From contig CM067366.1 of the NCBI GenBank assembly GCA_034401795.1, positions 81,814,891 to 81,878,890 on the forward strand: a stretch of 64,000 nucleotides of DNA, written 5' to 3'. This document shows, piece after piece, positions 33,536 through 42,623 of the stretch. Every line of letters begins with the position of its first letter. The stretch's first letter is position 1. Source of the stretch: Chaetoderma sp. LZ-2023a. Taxonomy: Eukaryota > Mollusca > Caudofoveata > Chaetodermatida > Chaetodermatidae. A program made the translations under genes and the position numbers. The notes below the pieces were generated by a model. The model was not told where the DNA came from. It saw only the letters and a program-made list of their open reading frames with translations, and searched no databases.

Positions 33536-34479
33536 CCGTTAAAACTCGACTAAGGGACGCAGTTTTTTGGTCAAAACACATGTACTAGAAAGGGGGGTGC
33601 GTACTATAATCGAGAACATTCCTTCCGCACATTTTTGGGTCGAAATTTTTCTTAAAAAAGTAAGATTATACCACGGAAATTGAACTAAATGTTACCCTAG
33701 CCAATTCGCGCCGCCTGACGACTATGTTTAATGTATACTCCAAAAACACCAAGCGGAAGTGAAATTATTAAATTGGGGCGCCTAAATATTGCTTATTCTT
33801 TAATACATATCACTTATTACATCAAAATTAATCCAGAATTTGACATAAAATGGCGTCGAGAAAAGATATGTGTAGAAATCACGTAATTCGCCTCCAATCG
33901 CAAAAGATCTTTATTCTAATTAGAGCGAGTACTCGGATATAAATATTCTGGACTCGGAACTCGGAAATTGCTATATATTATCATTGCGCTATAGGAACTG
34001 AATGTTCCCGTACCTGTTTGATAACCAACTCCCGTTAGCGCATAAGATTACACAGCGCCTCCAATCACAAAAGAGCCAGATAACCAACTCCCGTTAGCGC
34101 ATAAGATCACACAGCGCCTCCAAACGCAAAAGAGCCATTACAATCTGTTTCTATCACGCGATTTCGATGTTTTCAAGGAGACATTTTATGCCAAAATTAG
34201 ATTGATTTTGATGTAATAAACAATCTTTATTGAAGATACACGATATTTAGGCGGTCCTATTTAATAATTTCTCTAACATCATGATAATTTTTAGTCATGC
34301 ATTAAACATGAGGCGGAGTGATGGTTATTTTTTATACCAATTTTCGATTTTTTAAAGGTACGTTTTTTCTAAATTTAACAGCGTCTTATACTTGAATACA
34401 AGAGTTTTTTGGGCTGATTTAGGTCAAATTTGGGACAGCGTCCTATATTCGAGGGCGGCCTATAGTCGAGAAATTACGG
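33536..34479. mobile_element. 944-bp non-autonomous DNA transposon with TA target duplication
   Basis: It interrupts the 42-bp minisatellite. The array stops at GGTTA (33535), and after 34479 resumes with TAACTCC; the uninterrupted unit reads GGTTAACTCC, so TA is duplicated. Ends are inverted: CCGTTAAAACTCGACTAAGG at left, and CCGTAATTTCTCGACTATAG on the complement of the right end. A 59-bp segment (GATAACCAACTCCCGTTAGC and onward) is tandemly doubled at about 34020-34138. No transposase is encoded. A TA duplication suits a Tc1/mariner-like mobiliser but does not prove it. Confidence 0.85.
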
Positions 34480-34940
34480 TAACTCCAATGTTCAAGGTCT
34501 GTGCTGAATATCTGCCATGGTTAACTCCAATGTTCAAGGTATGTGCTGAATATCTGCCATGGTTAACTACAAGGATCAAGGTATGTGCTGAATATCTGCC
34601 ATGGTTAACTACAAGGATCAAGGTATGTGCTGAATATATGCCATGGTTAACTCCAATGTTCAAGGTCTGTGCTGAATATCTGCCATGGTTAACTCCAATG
34701 TTCAAGGTATGTGCTGAATATCTGCCATGGTTAACTCCAATGTTCAAGGTCTGTGCTGAATATATGCCATGGTTAACTACAAAGCTCAAGGTCTGTGCTG
34801 AATATCTGCCATGGTTAACTAAAAGGCTCGAGGTCTGTACTGAATATCTGCCATGGTTAACTCCAATGTTCAAGGTCTGTGCTGAATATCTGCCATGGTT
34901 AACTACAAGGCTCAGGGTCTGTGCTGCTTATATGCCGGTC
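34480..34940 (+). repeat. 42-bp minisatellite, right block
   Basis: About eleven units continuous in register with the left block, apart from the inserted MITE. It ends at CTGCTTATATGCCGG and touches the P1 element that starts at 34941. Confidence 0.95.
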
Positions 34941-35177
34941 TTAGCCCTTTAATACTCATATCAGCCAAAAACGACTTCTGCAATGGTCATGAGAAATGTC
35001 GATTTGCAGACGAAGAGAAGACTATTTTTGAAAGTTTACCACTGGAATTACTGGCATGGTTATCGAGCCAGTCATTCCAGTGGTAAATTTTCAAAAGTAG
35101 TCTTCTTCATCTGCAAATCAACATTTTCTAGGAATAATTGAGATTTTCTTGAACAAATTTGACGCTTATAGGGTTAA
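34941..35177. repeat. P1 palindromic element
   Basis: Starts TTAGCCCTTTAATACTC and ends ATAGGGTTAA. Arms are nearly perfect, with a centre GGCATGGTTATCGAGCC. Confidence 0.85.
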
Positions 35178-35449
35178 CTCATGCTTTATCTCCATACTGA
35201 TTACCAGTGCTGTAAATATTGTGTTCACCTAGGGTAACTGATGAGGATGTGTATAATACAGGTACTGGACCTTACCTGTAGCTTTGAAACCTGTGAAGAC
35301 ATTGCTTGTTGGAATGCAAGAATTTGTTGTGAAATTGTTGATGCTGACATCAAGGCCACGTTTTGGCCATAACTTTTATAGAAATTTTTTTAATGAGTTG
35401 ATTGATGTGACATACAATGTAGCAGTTTGTCAAATGTTAAAATTCAATT

Positions 35450-35640
35450 CAATGCAATGCAACACATTAAAACTCAGTTTTAGGATATGTGCTGGTTATC
35501 TGCCCACAACAGCTCCCAATCAAATTAGTTTCAAAATATTCAACAATGTTTATTTAGTAAATTGTAAATTCATCATGACAACGTTTTCAATTTATCTATG
35601 TAATGGTGATACGTACATCATTTGCCTTGACGTCAATTAA
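35450..35640. repeat. P2 relic, one arm
   Basis: CAACAGCTCCCAATCAAATTAG then TTTCAAAATATTCAACA is a single P2 arm, followed by TTTATTTAGTAAATTG and TGACGTCAATTAACATG-like family sequence. The partner arm is reduced to AACTCAGTTTTAGG. Confidence 0.5.
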
Positions 35641-35763
35641 CATGTGACATATGTAATTATGATGTCATATACATAACATGCGTGAGAGTGACAGATCGGA
35701 TCCTAATAGTTTAAATGCGGTGTTATTTTAACATTAAGACACATGTGTTATTTTGGTATTTAG

Positions 35764-35900
35764 ACATTTTAAATTAATGGAGAATGGCCTTATTGATGAC
35801 TCAAACAGGAAGCGGCGCATCCACCGATGTGACTTTGATGGCTGTAATAAAGTCTACACAAAGAGTTCTCACCTGAAGGCACATAGAAGGACACATACAG
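35764..35900 (+). CDS. KLF3/8/12: KLF3/8/12 exon with zinc finger 1
   Basis: The acceptor GTATTTAG and donor CAG then GTAAGG frame 137 bases, entering in phase 2 and leaving in phase 1. It encodes [18 protein letters not shown], then the first C2H2 finger ([19 protein letters not shown] and RRTH; ligands C298, C303, H316, H320 in the 378-residue model). The [10 protein letters not shown] lead-in and [18 protein letters not shown] match KLF3 and KLF12 very closely. The basic RKRR cluster is a likely part of the nuclear localisation signal. Confidence 0.96.
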
Positions 35901-35989
35901 GTAAGGGAGACATTTTCAGATATCCGTCTAACGTCATGTTTCAATAACATGTAACTAAGCATGCTAGAAGTAGAGACATACCATCTTGC

Positions 35990-36338
35990 AATGGACCTTT
36001 CCAACTTTCTCCATCCATCATATGACATCATAATCAACTACGTGACGTGTAGGATGATGTCATGAATGACTCGATTTAGTACATCCTTAACGCTTAATAG
36101 TCCGACACGGTGTACGAATTGTATGTCTTTACCATTTAATAAATATTCTATTGAATATTTTGAAACTAATTTGACATAGTCAGCAACAGCAGCCAGTCAA
36201 ATTAGTTTCAAAATATTTAACAGTTTACCTGTATAGTATTCTGGAAATTGATAGGGAGTTCAGGGGTCGATTGATCGCAACACGCGATTAGATAGAGATT
36301 GGCGGGACATAGCTAAACCTGTAAAGCTCCATTACATG
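35990..36338. repeat. P2 MITE
   Basis: Left end GCAATGGACCTTTCCAAC, right end ACCTGTAAAGCTCCATTAC. Central hairpin about 36152-36224, with a shortened left arm (GAAACTAATTTGACATAG) against an intact right arm. Confidence 0.8.
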
Positions 36339-36389
36339 CAGTGTTAATTTATGTCTGTATCAATACCTCAGAGTAGTTACTCAAGAGGT

Positions 36390-36545
36390 TACATAATCAG
36401 CGCTGCGTCAGTAGTTCAATGTCCATTACAGTGAAAATCAGCTTTCCACACACCATGTGACACACAATGAGTCCGACTTGTAGTCCAAAGGTCATGGGTT
36501 CAAATCCTACCTACGCCTTCTAAGAACCAAAGGGTCGAAACTAGT
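36390..36545 (+). repeat. tRNA-like (SINE-like) sequence
   Basis: GGGTTCAAATCC matches the B box of RNA polymerase III promoters, and GACTTGTAGTC upstream could fold as an anticodon-like arm. I do not see a full cloverleaf or a clear A box. The left part (ATCAGCGCTGCGT...) is repeated in diverged form at about 36898-36970. Probably a tRNA-derived SINE fragment rather than a working tRNA gene. Confidence 0.4.
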
Positions 36546-36582
36546 CAGGCAGCGGATGACTCTATGGTCTGTGTATAATACA

Positions 36583-36805
36583 TTAACCCGTTAACACTCA
36601 AAGTGGCCAAAAACGGCCTGTGGAGTGGTCTTGAGAAATGTCCATTTGCAGACTAAGAGAAGACAATTTAAAACAAATTTGCAACTGGAATGACTGGCTC
36701 GATATCCGAGCCCGTCATTCCAGTGTTAAATCTTTTTAAATAATATCTTCGTCTGCAAATGGACATTTTCTTTGTGAAAATTGAAATTACGGGTTAAAGG
36801 GTTAA
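36583..36805. repeat. P1 palindromic element
   Basis: TTAACCCGTTAACACTC at the left, GGTTAAAGGGTTAA at the right, centre GGCTCGATATCCGAGCC. Confidence 0.85.
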
Positions 36806-36897
36806 TTTCATAACCATATTACCACATGTAATCGCTATAATTGTATAAGATATTGGGCTCTGCGTGATATATGGTCAAATTGGAAGCGTTGACATAT

Positions 36898-37200
36898 CCT
36901 GGTCACATTAATATCAGCACTGCGTGACAGCTGACCGTTACAGTAAAACCAGTTTCCTTCATTTGTGTGGCACACATGGCCTAGAGGCAACAGCTCCCAG
37001 TCAAAATAATTTCAAAATATTAAACAGCCTGTTTATTAAAAGGTAAAAACATACAATTCATGCACTTGACAAACTATTCAATGTCCATGACAGTTAGCTC
37101 CCGAGTCAAATTGGTTTCAAAATTTTCAACATTTAAATTGTAAAGAGATACAATTCGTACATTTCACGCTATTCAATGTTCATTATAACAGAGGTAGATA
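36898..37200. repeat. Diverged repeat copy and two single P2 arms
   Basis: 36898-36970 resembles 36398-36468 (ATCAGCACTGCGTGACAG, then CACATGG). It is followed by two successive single P2 right arms (CAACAGCTCCCAGTCAAA at 36988; TTAGCTCCCGAGTCAAA at 37093), each with a downstream ACAATTCATGC or ACAATTCGTAC tail. The arrangement suggests old P2 copies broken at the hairpin. Confidence 0.5.
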
Positions 37201-37308
37201 CATCATTCATTGCACATTGTGATTGTGATGTCAGTCTACATGTCACATAATTGATGATGATGTCATGTACATGACTGACAGATCTGGTCTATCTATTGTT
37301 TGTTTCAG

Positions 37309-37481
37309 GTGAGAAGCCTTACATCTGTACCTGGCAGGGATGCACCTGGAGATTTGCTCGCTCAGATGAACTAACGAGGCATTTTAGAAAGCACACCGGT
37401 GATAAGCCATTTAGATGCCGTGTGTGTGAGCGTGCATTCTCACGATCTGATCATCTCTCATTGCATATGAAGAGACACTAA
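37309..37481 (+). CDS. KLF3/8/12: KLF3/8/12 last coding exon, zinc fingers 2 and 3
   Basis: The acceptor TTGTTTCAG opens the exon in phase 1; TAA at 37479-37481 ends it. It encodes [20 protein letters not shown] and onward: finger 2 (C328, C333, H346, H350) and finger 3 (C358, C361, H374, H378). DNA-contact residues follow the KLF pattern ([16 protein letters not shown]). The stop comes immediately after the last zinc-binding histidine, so the short tail found after finger 3 in vertebrate KLF3/8/12 is absent. Finger 3 ([21 protein letters not shown]) also resembles KLF5 and KLF6/7 at HMKRH; group placement rests on finger 1 and the PVDLS motif. Confidence 0.97.
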
Positions 37482-38016
37482 GGTTAGTAAGGTACGTAGA
37501 TGTCATTCATCACTCATCCGGACTAAAATTATTATATATATATATATATATCGAGATTTTATGCAAGTGGTTCTACCCACGCTAGCCATGAAGACAGCTT
37601 ATGTATTTATATACACGATTTCTGTACATGTACACGTGTTCGGGGGGAGTGGAGTGGCTGTGTGTATTAGAACATGTTCAGGTGGAGTGGAGTGGCTGTA
37701 CGTGTATGTATGATCACTGTATTCTGCGACTGTAGTAATAGAAACATCTTGCAGCTGCAATCAGTCATTCTTCGCTTTTGTCCACTGTGTCTTGTCCTCA
37801 GCCAAAATCCTTAGTTTCCTCAGGTCCATTCTGTATATGACTGTACCGCATCCTGCTTTCTTGAGGTCACTTTACAGCATGCTTAGCACATTTATGCAAT
37901 GACATCCGCTCCTGGCTTTATATGTGCTGACTGCCAGCCAGTAGGGCGTGGCTGTGCCAGTGTGATTTCAATATTTTGTCATGATGTAGCCTCTGGTAAA
38001 TGAACAGCAAATTTGA
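37482..38016 (+). other. 3' flank, probably 3' UTR in part
   Basis: A TA run (about 37533-37551) and two copies of GGTGGAGTGGAGTGGCTG (near 37643 and 37680 in slightly different form). No AATAAA in a convincing context was found, so the transcript end is undetermined. No other gene seen. Confidence 0.45.
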
Positions 38017-38264
38017 GTAACCATTAAGTGGTCAAATTTGGTCAAGAGAATTTTCAAATAATGTTCTCGGAAAATGTTCATTTGTAGACCACAAGAAGAC
38101 TAATGTTGAAAATTTACAATTAGCATGACTGGCTCGGTTTTCGAGCCAGTCTTTCCAGTGATAAATGTTCATAAAATAATCATCTCTTGTCAAGCAAATT
38201 GGCATTCCTCAAGACCACTACAGAGGTAATTTTTGGCCGTCTTGACCACTAAACCGTGAGTTAA
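38017..38264. repeat. P1 palindromic element
   Basis: Arms meet at GGCTCGGTTTTCGAGCC. The outer arms are diverged; it ends GTGAGTTAA. Confidence 0.75.
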
Positions 38265-38539
38265 AACGTGGTGATACATGTATATGAAATATCTCTTTTT
38301 AAATGTCATGAGTGTTAACTGTGTGAATAATATTTCTAAGTGGTGTCAGTTAGTATGAGTATTATCCATATTTGTGTGTCTTGTTTTTCTCTATTCAAAG
38401 TTTTCATTTTGTTTCTTGATGTGTTCTCTCTGCAGTTTCTCTTGTGTCAAAGTCATTTAGCTTGCCTGCCATTCTCAGTCACCTCATTCGTTTCAAGACA
38501 CGACACCGGATTGGCTTGTCGTTGCTCCATGCGCGATGC

Positions 38540-38763
38540 ACACAACATGTGATAGGCCTGTTGTTTCTCCTGTGTGGAGGGGACATAATACAATGAACCT
38601 GGTACTCCTGCGTGGAGGATCAGCGTGCAGTCCGCACACATGTGACGGGCGTGTGAGTTACCACCCCTGCGTGAAGTGTATAACAACTGGTGGGCCTATT
38701 CTCCGCATGGGACGTGTGTGTTATGGGCCTGTGAATTGTTGCCCCTGTGTGGAGTGTACAACA
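38540..38763 (+). repeat. Degenerate GC-richer repeat units
   Basis: At least four imperfect units share CTCCTGYGTGGAG or CCCCTGTGTGGAGTG-like words with AACATGTGATGGGCCTG-like spacers. The series continues at 39187-39240, beyond the inserted hAT-like MITE. Frames through it are not protein-like. Confidence 0.5.
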
Positions 38764-39186
38764 TAGGTTTGCGCGATTATTACTTTGAGTGGTCGCGATC
38801 GATTATTTAAGAATAATCGTGATTACTCGATTAAGCGGCCAGTTTACAAATTACACCAATATAACACCAAAGGTATATCAATGACGAAAGCTGCAATGGT
38901 GTTTAGAAATGTCCATTTGCAGGCCAAGAGAAGACTGTTTTTGAAAATGTATCACTGGAATGCCGAGCCAGACATTCCAATGATACATTTTCAAAAATAG
39001 TCTTCCCTTGGCCTGCAAATAGACATGCATTCGCTGAGCAAAATGTAAATGAAAAGGTAGATTTTGAAATATCTTATGCAGTGGAATTATTCACGATTCT
39101 TCGATTATTTCATTTTTAATCATATAAATTCAGGATTTAAAAAATAATCACGATTTTCAATTCAATCATATAATCGCACAAGTCTA
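38764..39186 (+). mobile_element. hAT-like MITE with P1 palindrome at its centre, copy 2
   Basis: Flanked by a perfect 8-bp duplication GTACAACA (38756-38763 and 39187-39194). Ends are TAGGTTTGCGCGATTAT and, on the complement of the other end, TAGACTTGTGCGATTAT. Eight-base duplications and TAG-type ends fit the hAT superfamily. The centre (about 38897-39030) is a P1 hairpin with its own arm variant, ATGTATCACTGG facing CCAATGATACAT. Confidence 0.88.
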
Positions 39187-39194
39187 GTACAACA

Positions 39195-39625
39195 TGTGAT
39201 GGACCTGGTACTTCTGCACTGTGTCCACATGCCAGTCCCCAGGAGATATCTACTACAGTTCTTCCGATTGCATACTCATCATGCAAATCATTGTCGTCGC
39301 CATAACGATTAATTATATCTATATCTATATATACATGTTATAATTCTGTGATATGAATATAAATGTTGATGATCTACTTAATATTATTATTTTATTGCTT
39401 ATTATTAACCAGGTTTATTCTGGAATAAGTTATTTTATTGGAGATTTCATTGGATCTGGCCACCTATTTGATTGAACTTTTTATAATATATTTTGTTGAT
39501 TAAAATTAGTGTCTAGTTATAATAATAACAGCAACTGGTGTTAAAGGTGAGATTTAAGGCTAATATTATTGTATTTTGACAAGCTTTCACACTTAACCAC
39601 GCTTCATCAGGACTGGTTGAAAATC
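39195..39625. other. AT-rich non-coding DNA
   Basis: Apart from the start, which continues the degenerate units of 38540-38763, no feature recognised. Confidence 0.45.
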
Positions 39626-39867
39626 ATTAAGCATTTAGTGGTTATGTGCGATAAAATGACTTCACTAGTGTCCAGGAGTGCCCATTTGCAGACCCAAGAG
39701 ATGACTCTTTGAAAATTCATAACTTGAATGCATGGTATGATAACAGAACCAGTCATTCCAGTGGTAGTTTTTCAGAAATATTCTCTTGGCCTGCAAGTGG
39801 ACATTAGCTAAGCAGAGTTTGTGATATTCTCTACAGACAGATTTTGATCGGCTTGACTATTTAATGG
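39626..39867. repeat. P1 palindromic element
   Basis: Starts TTAAGCATTTAGTGG and ends TTTAATGGCTAA. Worn arms and centre (ATGGTATGATAACAGAACC). It abuts the next copy. Confidence 0.7.
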
Positions 39868-40095
39868 CTAACCCTTTAACACTCAAATTTGTTCAAGAAA
39901 ATTTCATAGAAAATGTCCATTTACAGACCAAGAGAAGACTGTTTTTGAAAATTTACCACTTGAATGACTGGCTCAGTTATCAAGTCAGTCAATCAAGTAG
40001 TAAATTTCCAAAAATAATCTCTTGGTCTGCAAATGGACATTTCTTACGACTCCTGCACAAGCCGTTTTGGGCTGATATGAATATTAAAGGGTTAA
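39868..40095. repeat. P1 palindromic element, adjacent copy
   Basis: TAACCCTTTAACACTC to ATTAAAGGGTTAA, with a good left arm and a centre GGCTCAGTTATCAAGTC. Confidence 0.8.
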
Positions 40096-40433
40096 GTATT
40101 TATGAAGAAAAGTCACTGAATTCTTGTTGGATATTCTAGTAAAGCTGTGTTTACAATGCTGAATAATATAGAGGTCCATAAATTGTGATGGAATTGTTTT
40201 AAAAAAATTGAACAATGTCTACCATATTATTTGTAAGAATTTTACATGGAATTTTACATAGAATATAAGTTATTGTATGGAATTTGTAAAATATGTACAA
40301 CAGCTTGAGACTCATTTTAGATTAATTTGAAAAATATTGGAAAGCTTACAGGTGAAGTATTCGCGATTTTGCTCAGTATTTAGAAAAATTGTATTCCTCA
40401 GAATGCTGTCATAGTCTCCATTACCCATTTAAT
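40096..40433. other. AT-rich non-coding DNA
   Basis: No feature recognised. Confidence 0.4.
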
Positions 40434-40560
40434 GGTTAAAGATCCATCAAGAAATTGAGGTTCTCACTTAATGAATGTGAGTTTGCAGGCCAAGAGAAAA
40501 CAATTTTTGAAAATTACCACTGAAATCACTGGTTCGGTGATCATTATTAAATGGTTGAAT
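40434..40560. repeat. P1 half-element
   Basis: TTTAATGGTTAAAG, a GAGTTTGCAGGCCAAGAG arm and TTACCACTGAAATCAC, then no complementary arm. Confidence 0.6.
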
Positions 40561-40689
40561 AATTTTTTTAATATTCCTTTGTTCTTTTCTTTAACTGCAA
40601 GAAACTAGTTTATATGGACCTCGTAGTGACAAGGTTAACTGGTTATTTAGCAATAGCATATTATATAACTGTGCTCTGGTGTAACGTGA

Positions 40690-40740
40690 ATAAGGGGGGT
40701 GAGGGTGTGTGTGGGGGGGGGGGGGTGTGTGTGTGGAGCG
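40690..40740. repeat. G-rich simple repeat
   Basis: GTGTGTGGGGGGGGGGGGTG with flanking GTGTGT: low complexity, with four or more G runs on the + strand. Confidence 0.8.
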
Positions 40741-40767
40741 GTGTGTTATAATATACCATAAACCCCC

Positions 40768-41004
40768 TTAGCCCTTTAACACTCATTGGCCAAAAATGGC
40801 TTGTGCAGTGGTCTTGAGAAATGTCCATTTGCAGGCCATCAGAAAACTATTTTTGAAATTTGGCACCGGAATGACTGGCTTGATAACTGAGCCAGTCATT
40901 CCAGTGGTAAATTTTCAAAATATTCTCTTGGTCTGCAAATGAATATTTTCTATGACAAAATTTAAATTTTCGTGAACAAATTTTAGGGTTAAAGGGTCCT
41001 TTAA
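40768..41004. repeat. P1 palindromic element
   Basis: TTAGCCCTTTAACACTC to AGGGTTAAAGGG. The centre is GGCTTGATAACTGAGCC with well-matched arms. Confidence 0.8.
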
Positions 41005-41267
41005 GGGGTCTATGTAATATACTAATAGCATATAGTACTACTGTACTAGTAATATTGTTCATTTTCACCCGAAATTACCTGTGCATTTAAATATGTGCTA
41101 CATGTACATAATGGGCAGTAATAGAATGTACATGATATAGTCTGATATTCTTGCAAATTTTTCGTAGCTTGTGATTAAGGCTAGCAGCTCATGATTATTA
41201 GAGCTTTGCGTAGGCTATGTCTGGACTGCCAGTCCAGCTCAGCTAATAACGGTATGTATATCTTCAA

Positions 41268-41501
41268 TGGTCAGGCCAACTAAAACATTTCTCCATCATA
41301 ATTATTTTTGAGAAATGTCCATTTTGAGTCCAAGAGAAGACAACTTTTGAAAATTTACCACTGGAATTACTGGCTCAATTTTCAAACATGTCATTCCAGT
41401 GGTAAATTTTTTAAAATTAGCTTTTCTTGCACTTAAAATGTATATTCGCTGAGCAGAAGTTTCAATTTTCTTCGGAAATCTTGTCCATTAAAGAGTTACA
41501 G
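41268..41501. repeat. P1 palindromic element, diverged
   Basis: GGCTCAATTTTCAAAC at the centre; arms TTTACCACTGGAATTAC and GTCATTCCAGTGGTAAA. It ends ATTAAAGAGTTA. Confidence 0.7.
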
Positions 41502-41604
41502 CATACAAGGATATTAAATACTACCCCTTATACAGTAAATAAAGTCGTGTAGAGCAGAGTATGAGATACAGTAGGAATCTGATGATATTTGTGTTACTGA
41601 GATA

Positions 41605-41660
41605 CTTCAATTGAGCCTCTTGTTTTTGGGGCTCTTGAGCCCCTTGGGCCTCTTGTTTTT
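41605..41660 (+). repeat. Fragment of E1-family 3' end
   Basis: GAGCCTCTTGTTTTTGGGG, then CTTGGGCCTCTTGTTTTTG: the last ~30 bases of the E1 family appear twice in tandem, with no body. Confidence 0.65.
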
Positions 41661-41939
41661 GTTTTTTAATTATTAAAGATTAATTTATATTACAATTAAA
41701 ATTGTATATATCTGAGTTATCTTCCATTAATTATCACTGTTAGTTATTTTGTTTGAGACTTGTTGGAGCCGTTATCTATATTAGCCTGTTATTCATCAAT
41801 ATTTTGTGTGCATCTTATGGCTCCATTCTGCCAACCATATTTTTGATCGAAACATACCTGACATTTGGTGCCAATCATACGTTTTTCTGTAAGACGGGTA
41901 ATCTAAAATTTTGACCTTTAACCTTTTCAACGATATAGA

Positions 41940-42335
41940 ACAATGGACCTTTCCATTTTTAGCTATGCCCCACCCATCACTAGCTAAGCTCCACCCACAC
42001 CTCGCCGTGTTTGGATTGATCGATCCCCGAATGCCCTAGCTATCAATTTCCTGAAAACTATACAGGGAAGCTGTTGAATATTTTGTAACTAATTAGACTG
42101 GGTGCTGTTGCTGCTTATGGCAGCAACAGCGCCCAGTCAAATTAGTTTCAAAATATTCAACAGAATATTTATTAAATAGTAAAAGCAAACAATTTGTACA
42201 ACAAAGCATAGACCGTCTTCAAATATGCGTTCGTGACTTACTTATCGACGTCATTCATTATGATGTCATTGTAACACCACGCAGTTCATTATGACGTCAT
42301 ATGATGATGAGTGGGTACTCTGGAAAGGTGAATTG
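41940..42335. repeat. P2 MITE, nearly complete
   Basis: Left end CAATGGACCTTTCCATT, then GCCCCACCCATC, GGATTGATCGATCC, the hairpin (about 42069-42163; GACTGGGTGCTGTTGCTGC facing its complement), and GACGTCATATGATG at the right end, with CTGGAAAGGTGAATTG. Confidence 0.85.
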
Positions 42336-42618
42336 TTCAATCATCATCACCTTTGTGGTGAAGTGACAAATGTGATTCTTTTTTATGTTGTAATAAATTC
42401 ATTGCTAAATTCTAGTGTTTGTTTTGGAAGCAATGTTACTGAAAGCTGTTGCTGTCTTGGACTACAGTACTTTACAGTAAAAATGTTTTCAAAATTAGAA
42501 CTAGTTACTTCAGTACAGCTCATAAATAACTTTATAAGTAAATATTTTTCCAAAACAAAAATTAAACATGTTAGTACAATTTTGAACACGAATGAAATGT
42601 TTGGTTGAATATTTTGGC
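42336..42618. repeat. P5 palindromic element, left part
   Basis: TTAGTGTTTGTTTTGG-like sequence and GAAAGCTGTTGCTGTC form one hairpin, and CCAAAACAAAAATTAAAC is the partner of the outer arm. The element then enters GGTTGAATATTTTGG and is cut by the insertion at 42624. Confidence 0.55.
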
Positions 42619-42623
42619 ATAAT

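Larger units (their letters stand above)
31573..35763 (+). other. KLF intron of 4.2 kb
   Basis: From GTAAGT to GTATTTAG, phase 2. Most of it is the 42-bp minisatellite, an inserted 944-bp MITE and a P1 palindrome. The remainder (35178-35763) contains a single-armed P2 relic. Confidence 0.85.
35901..37308 (+). other. KLF intron of 1.4 kb
   Basis: From GTAAGG to TTGTTTCAG, phase 1. It contains a P2 MITE, a tRNA-like repeat pair, a P1 palindrome and two single P2 arms. Confidence 0.85.

Noticed and set aside
32156-33553. 465-residue repetitive open frame as a secreted repeat protein
   Set aside because: It is entirely 42-bp minisatellite, open on both strands because the period is a multiple of three, and it lies in a KLF intron.
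35900-35947. Reading on past the finger 1 exon into [12 protein letters not shown]
   Set aside because: A consensus donor (CAG then GTAAGG) at 35901 and exact phase match to the finger 2 exon show this is intron.
36470-36545. Functional tRNA gene
   Set aside because: A B-box match and an anticodon-like arm are visible, but acceptor and D arms are not, so I list it only as tRNA-like.
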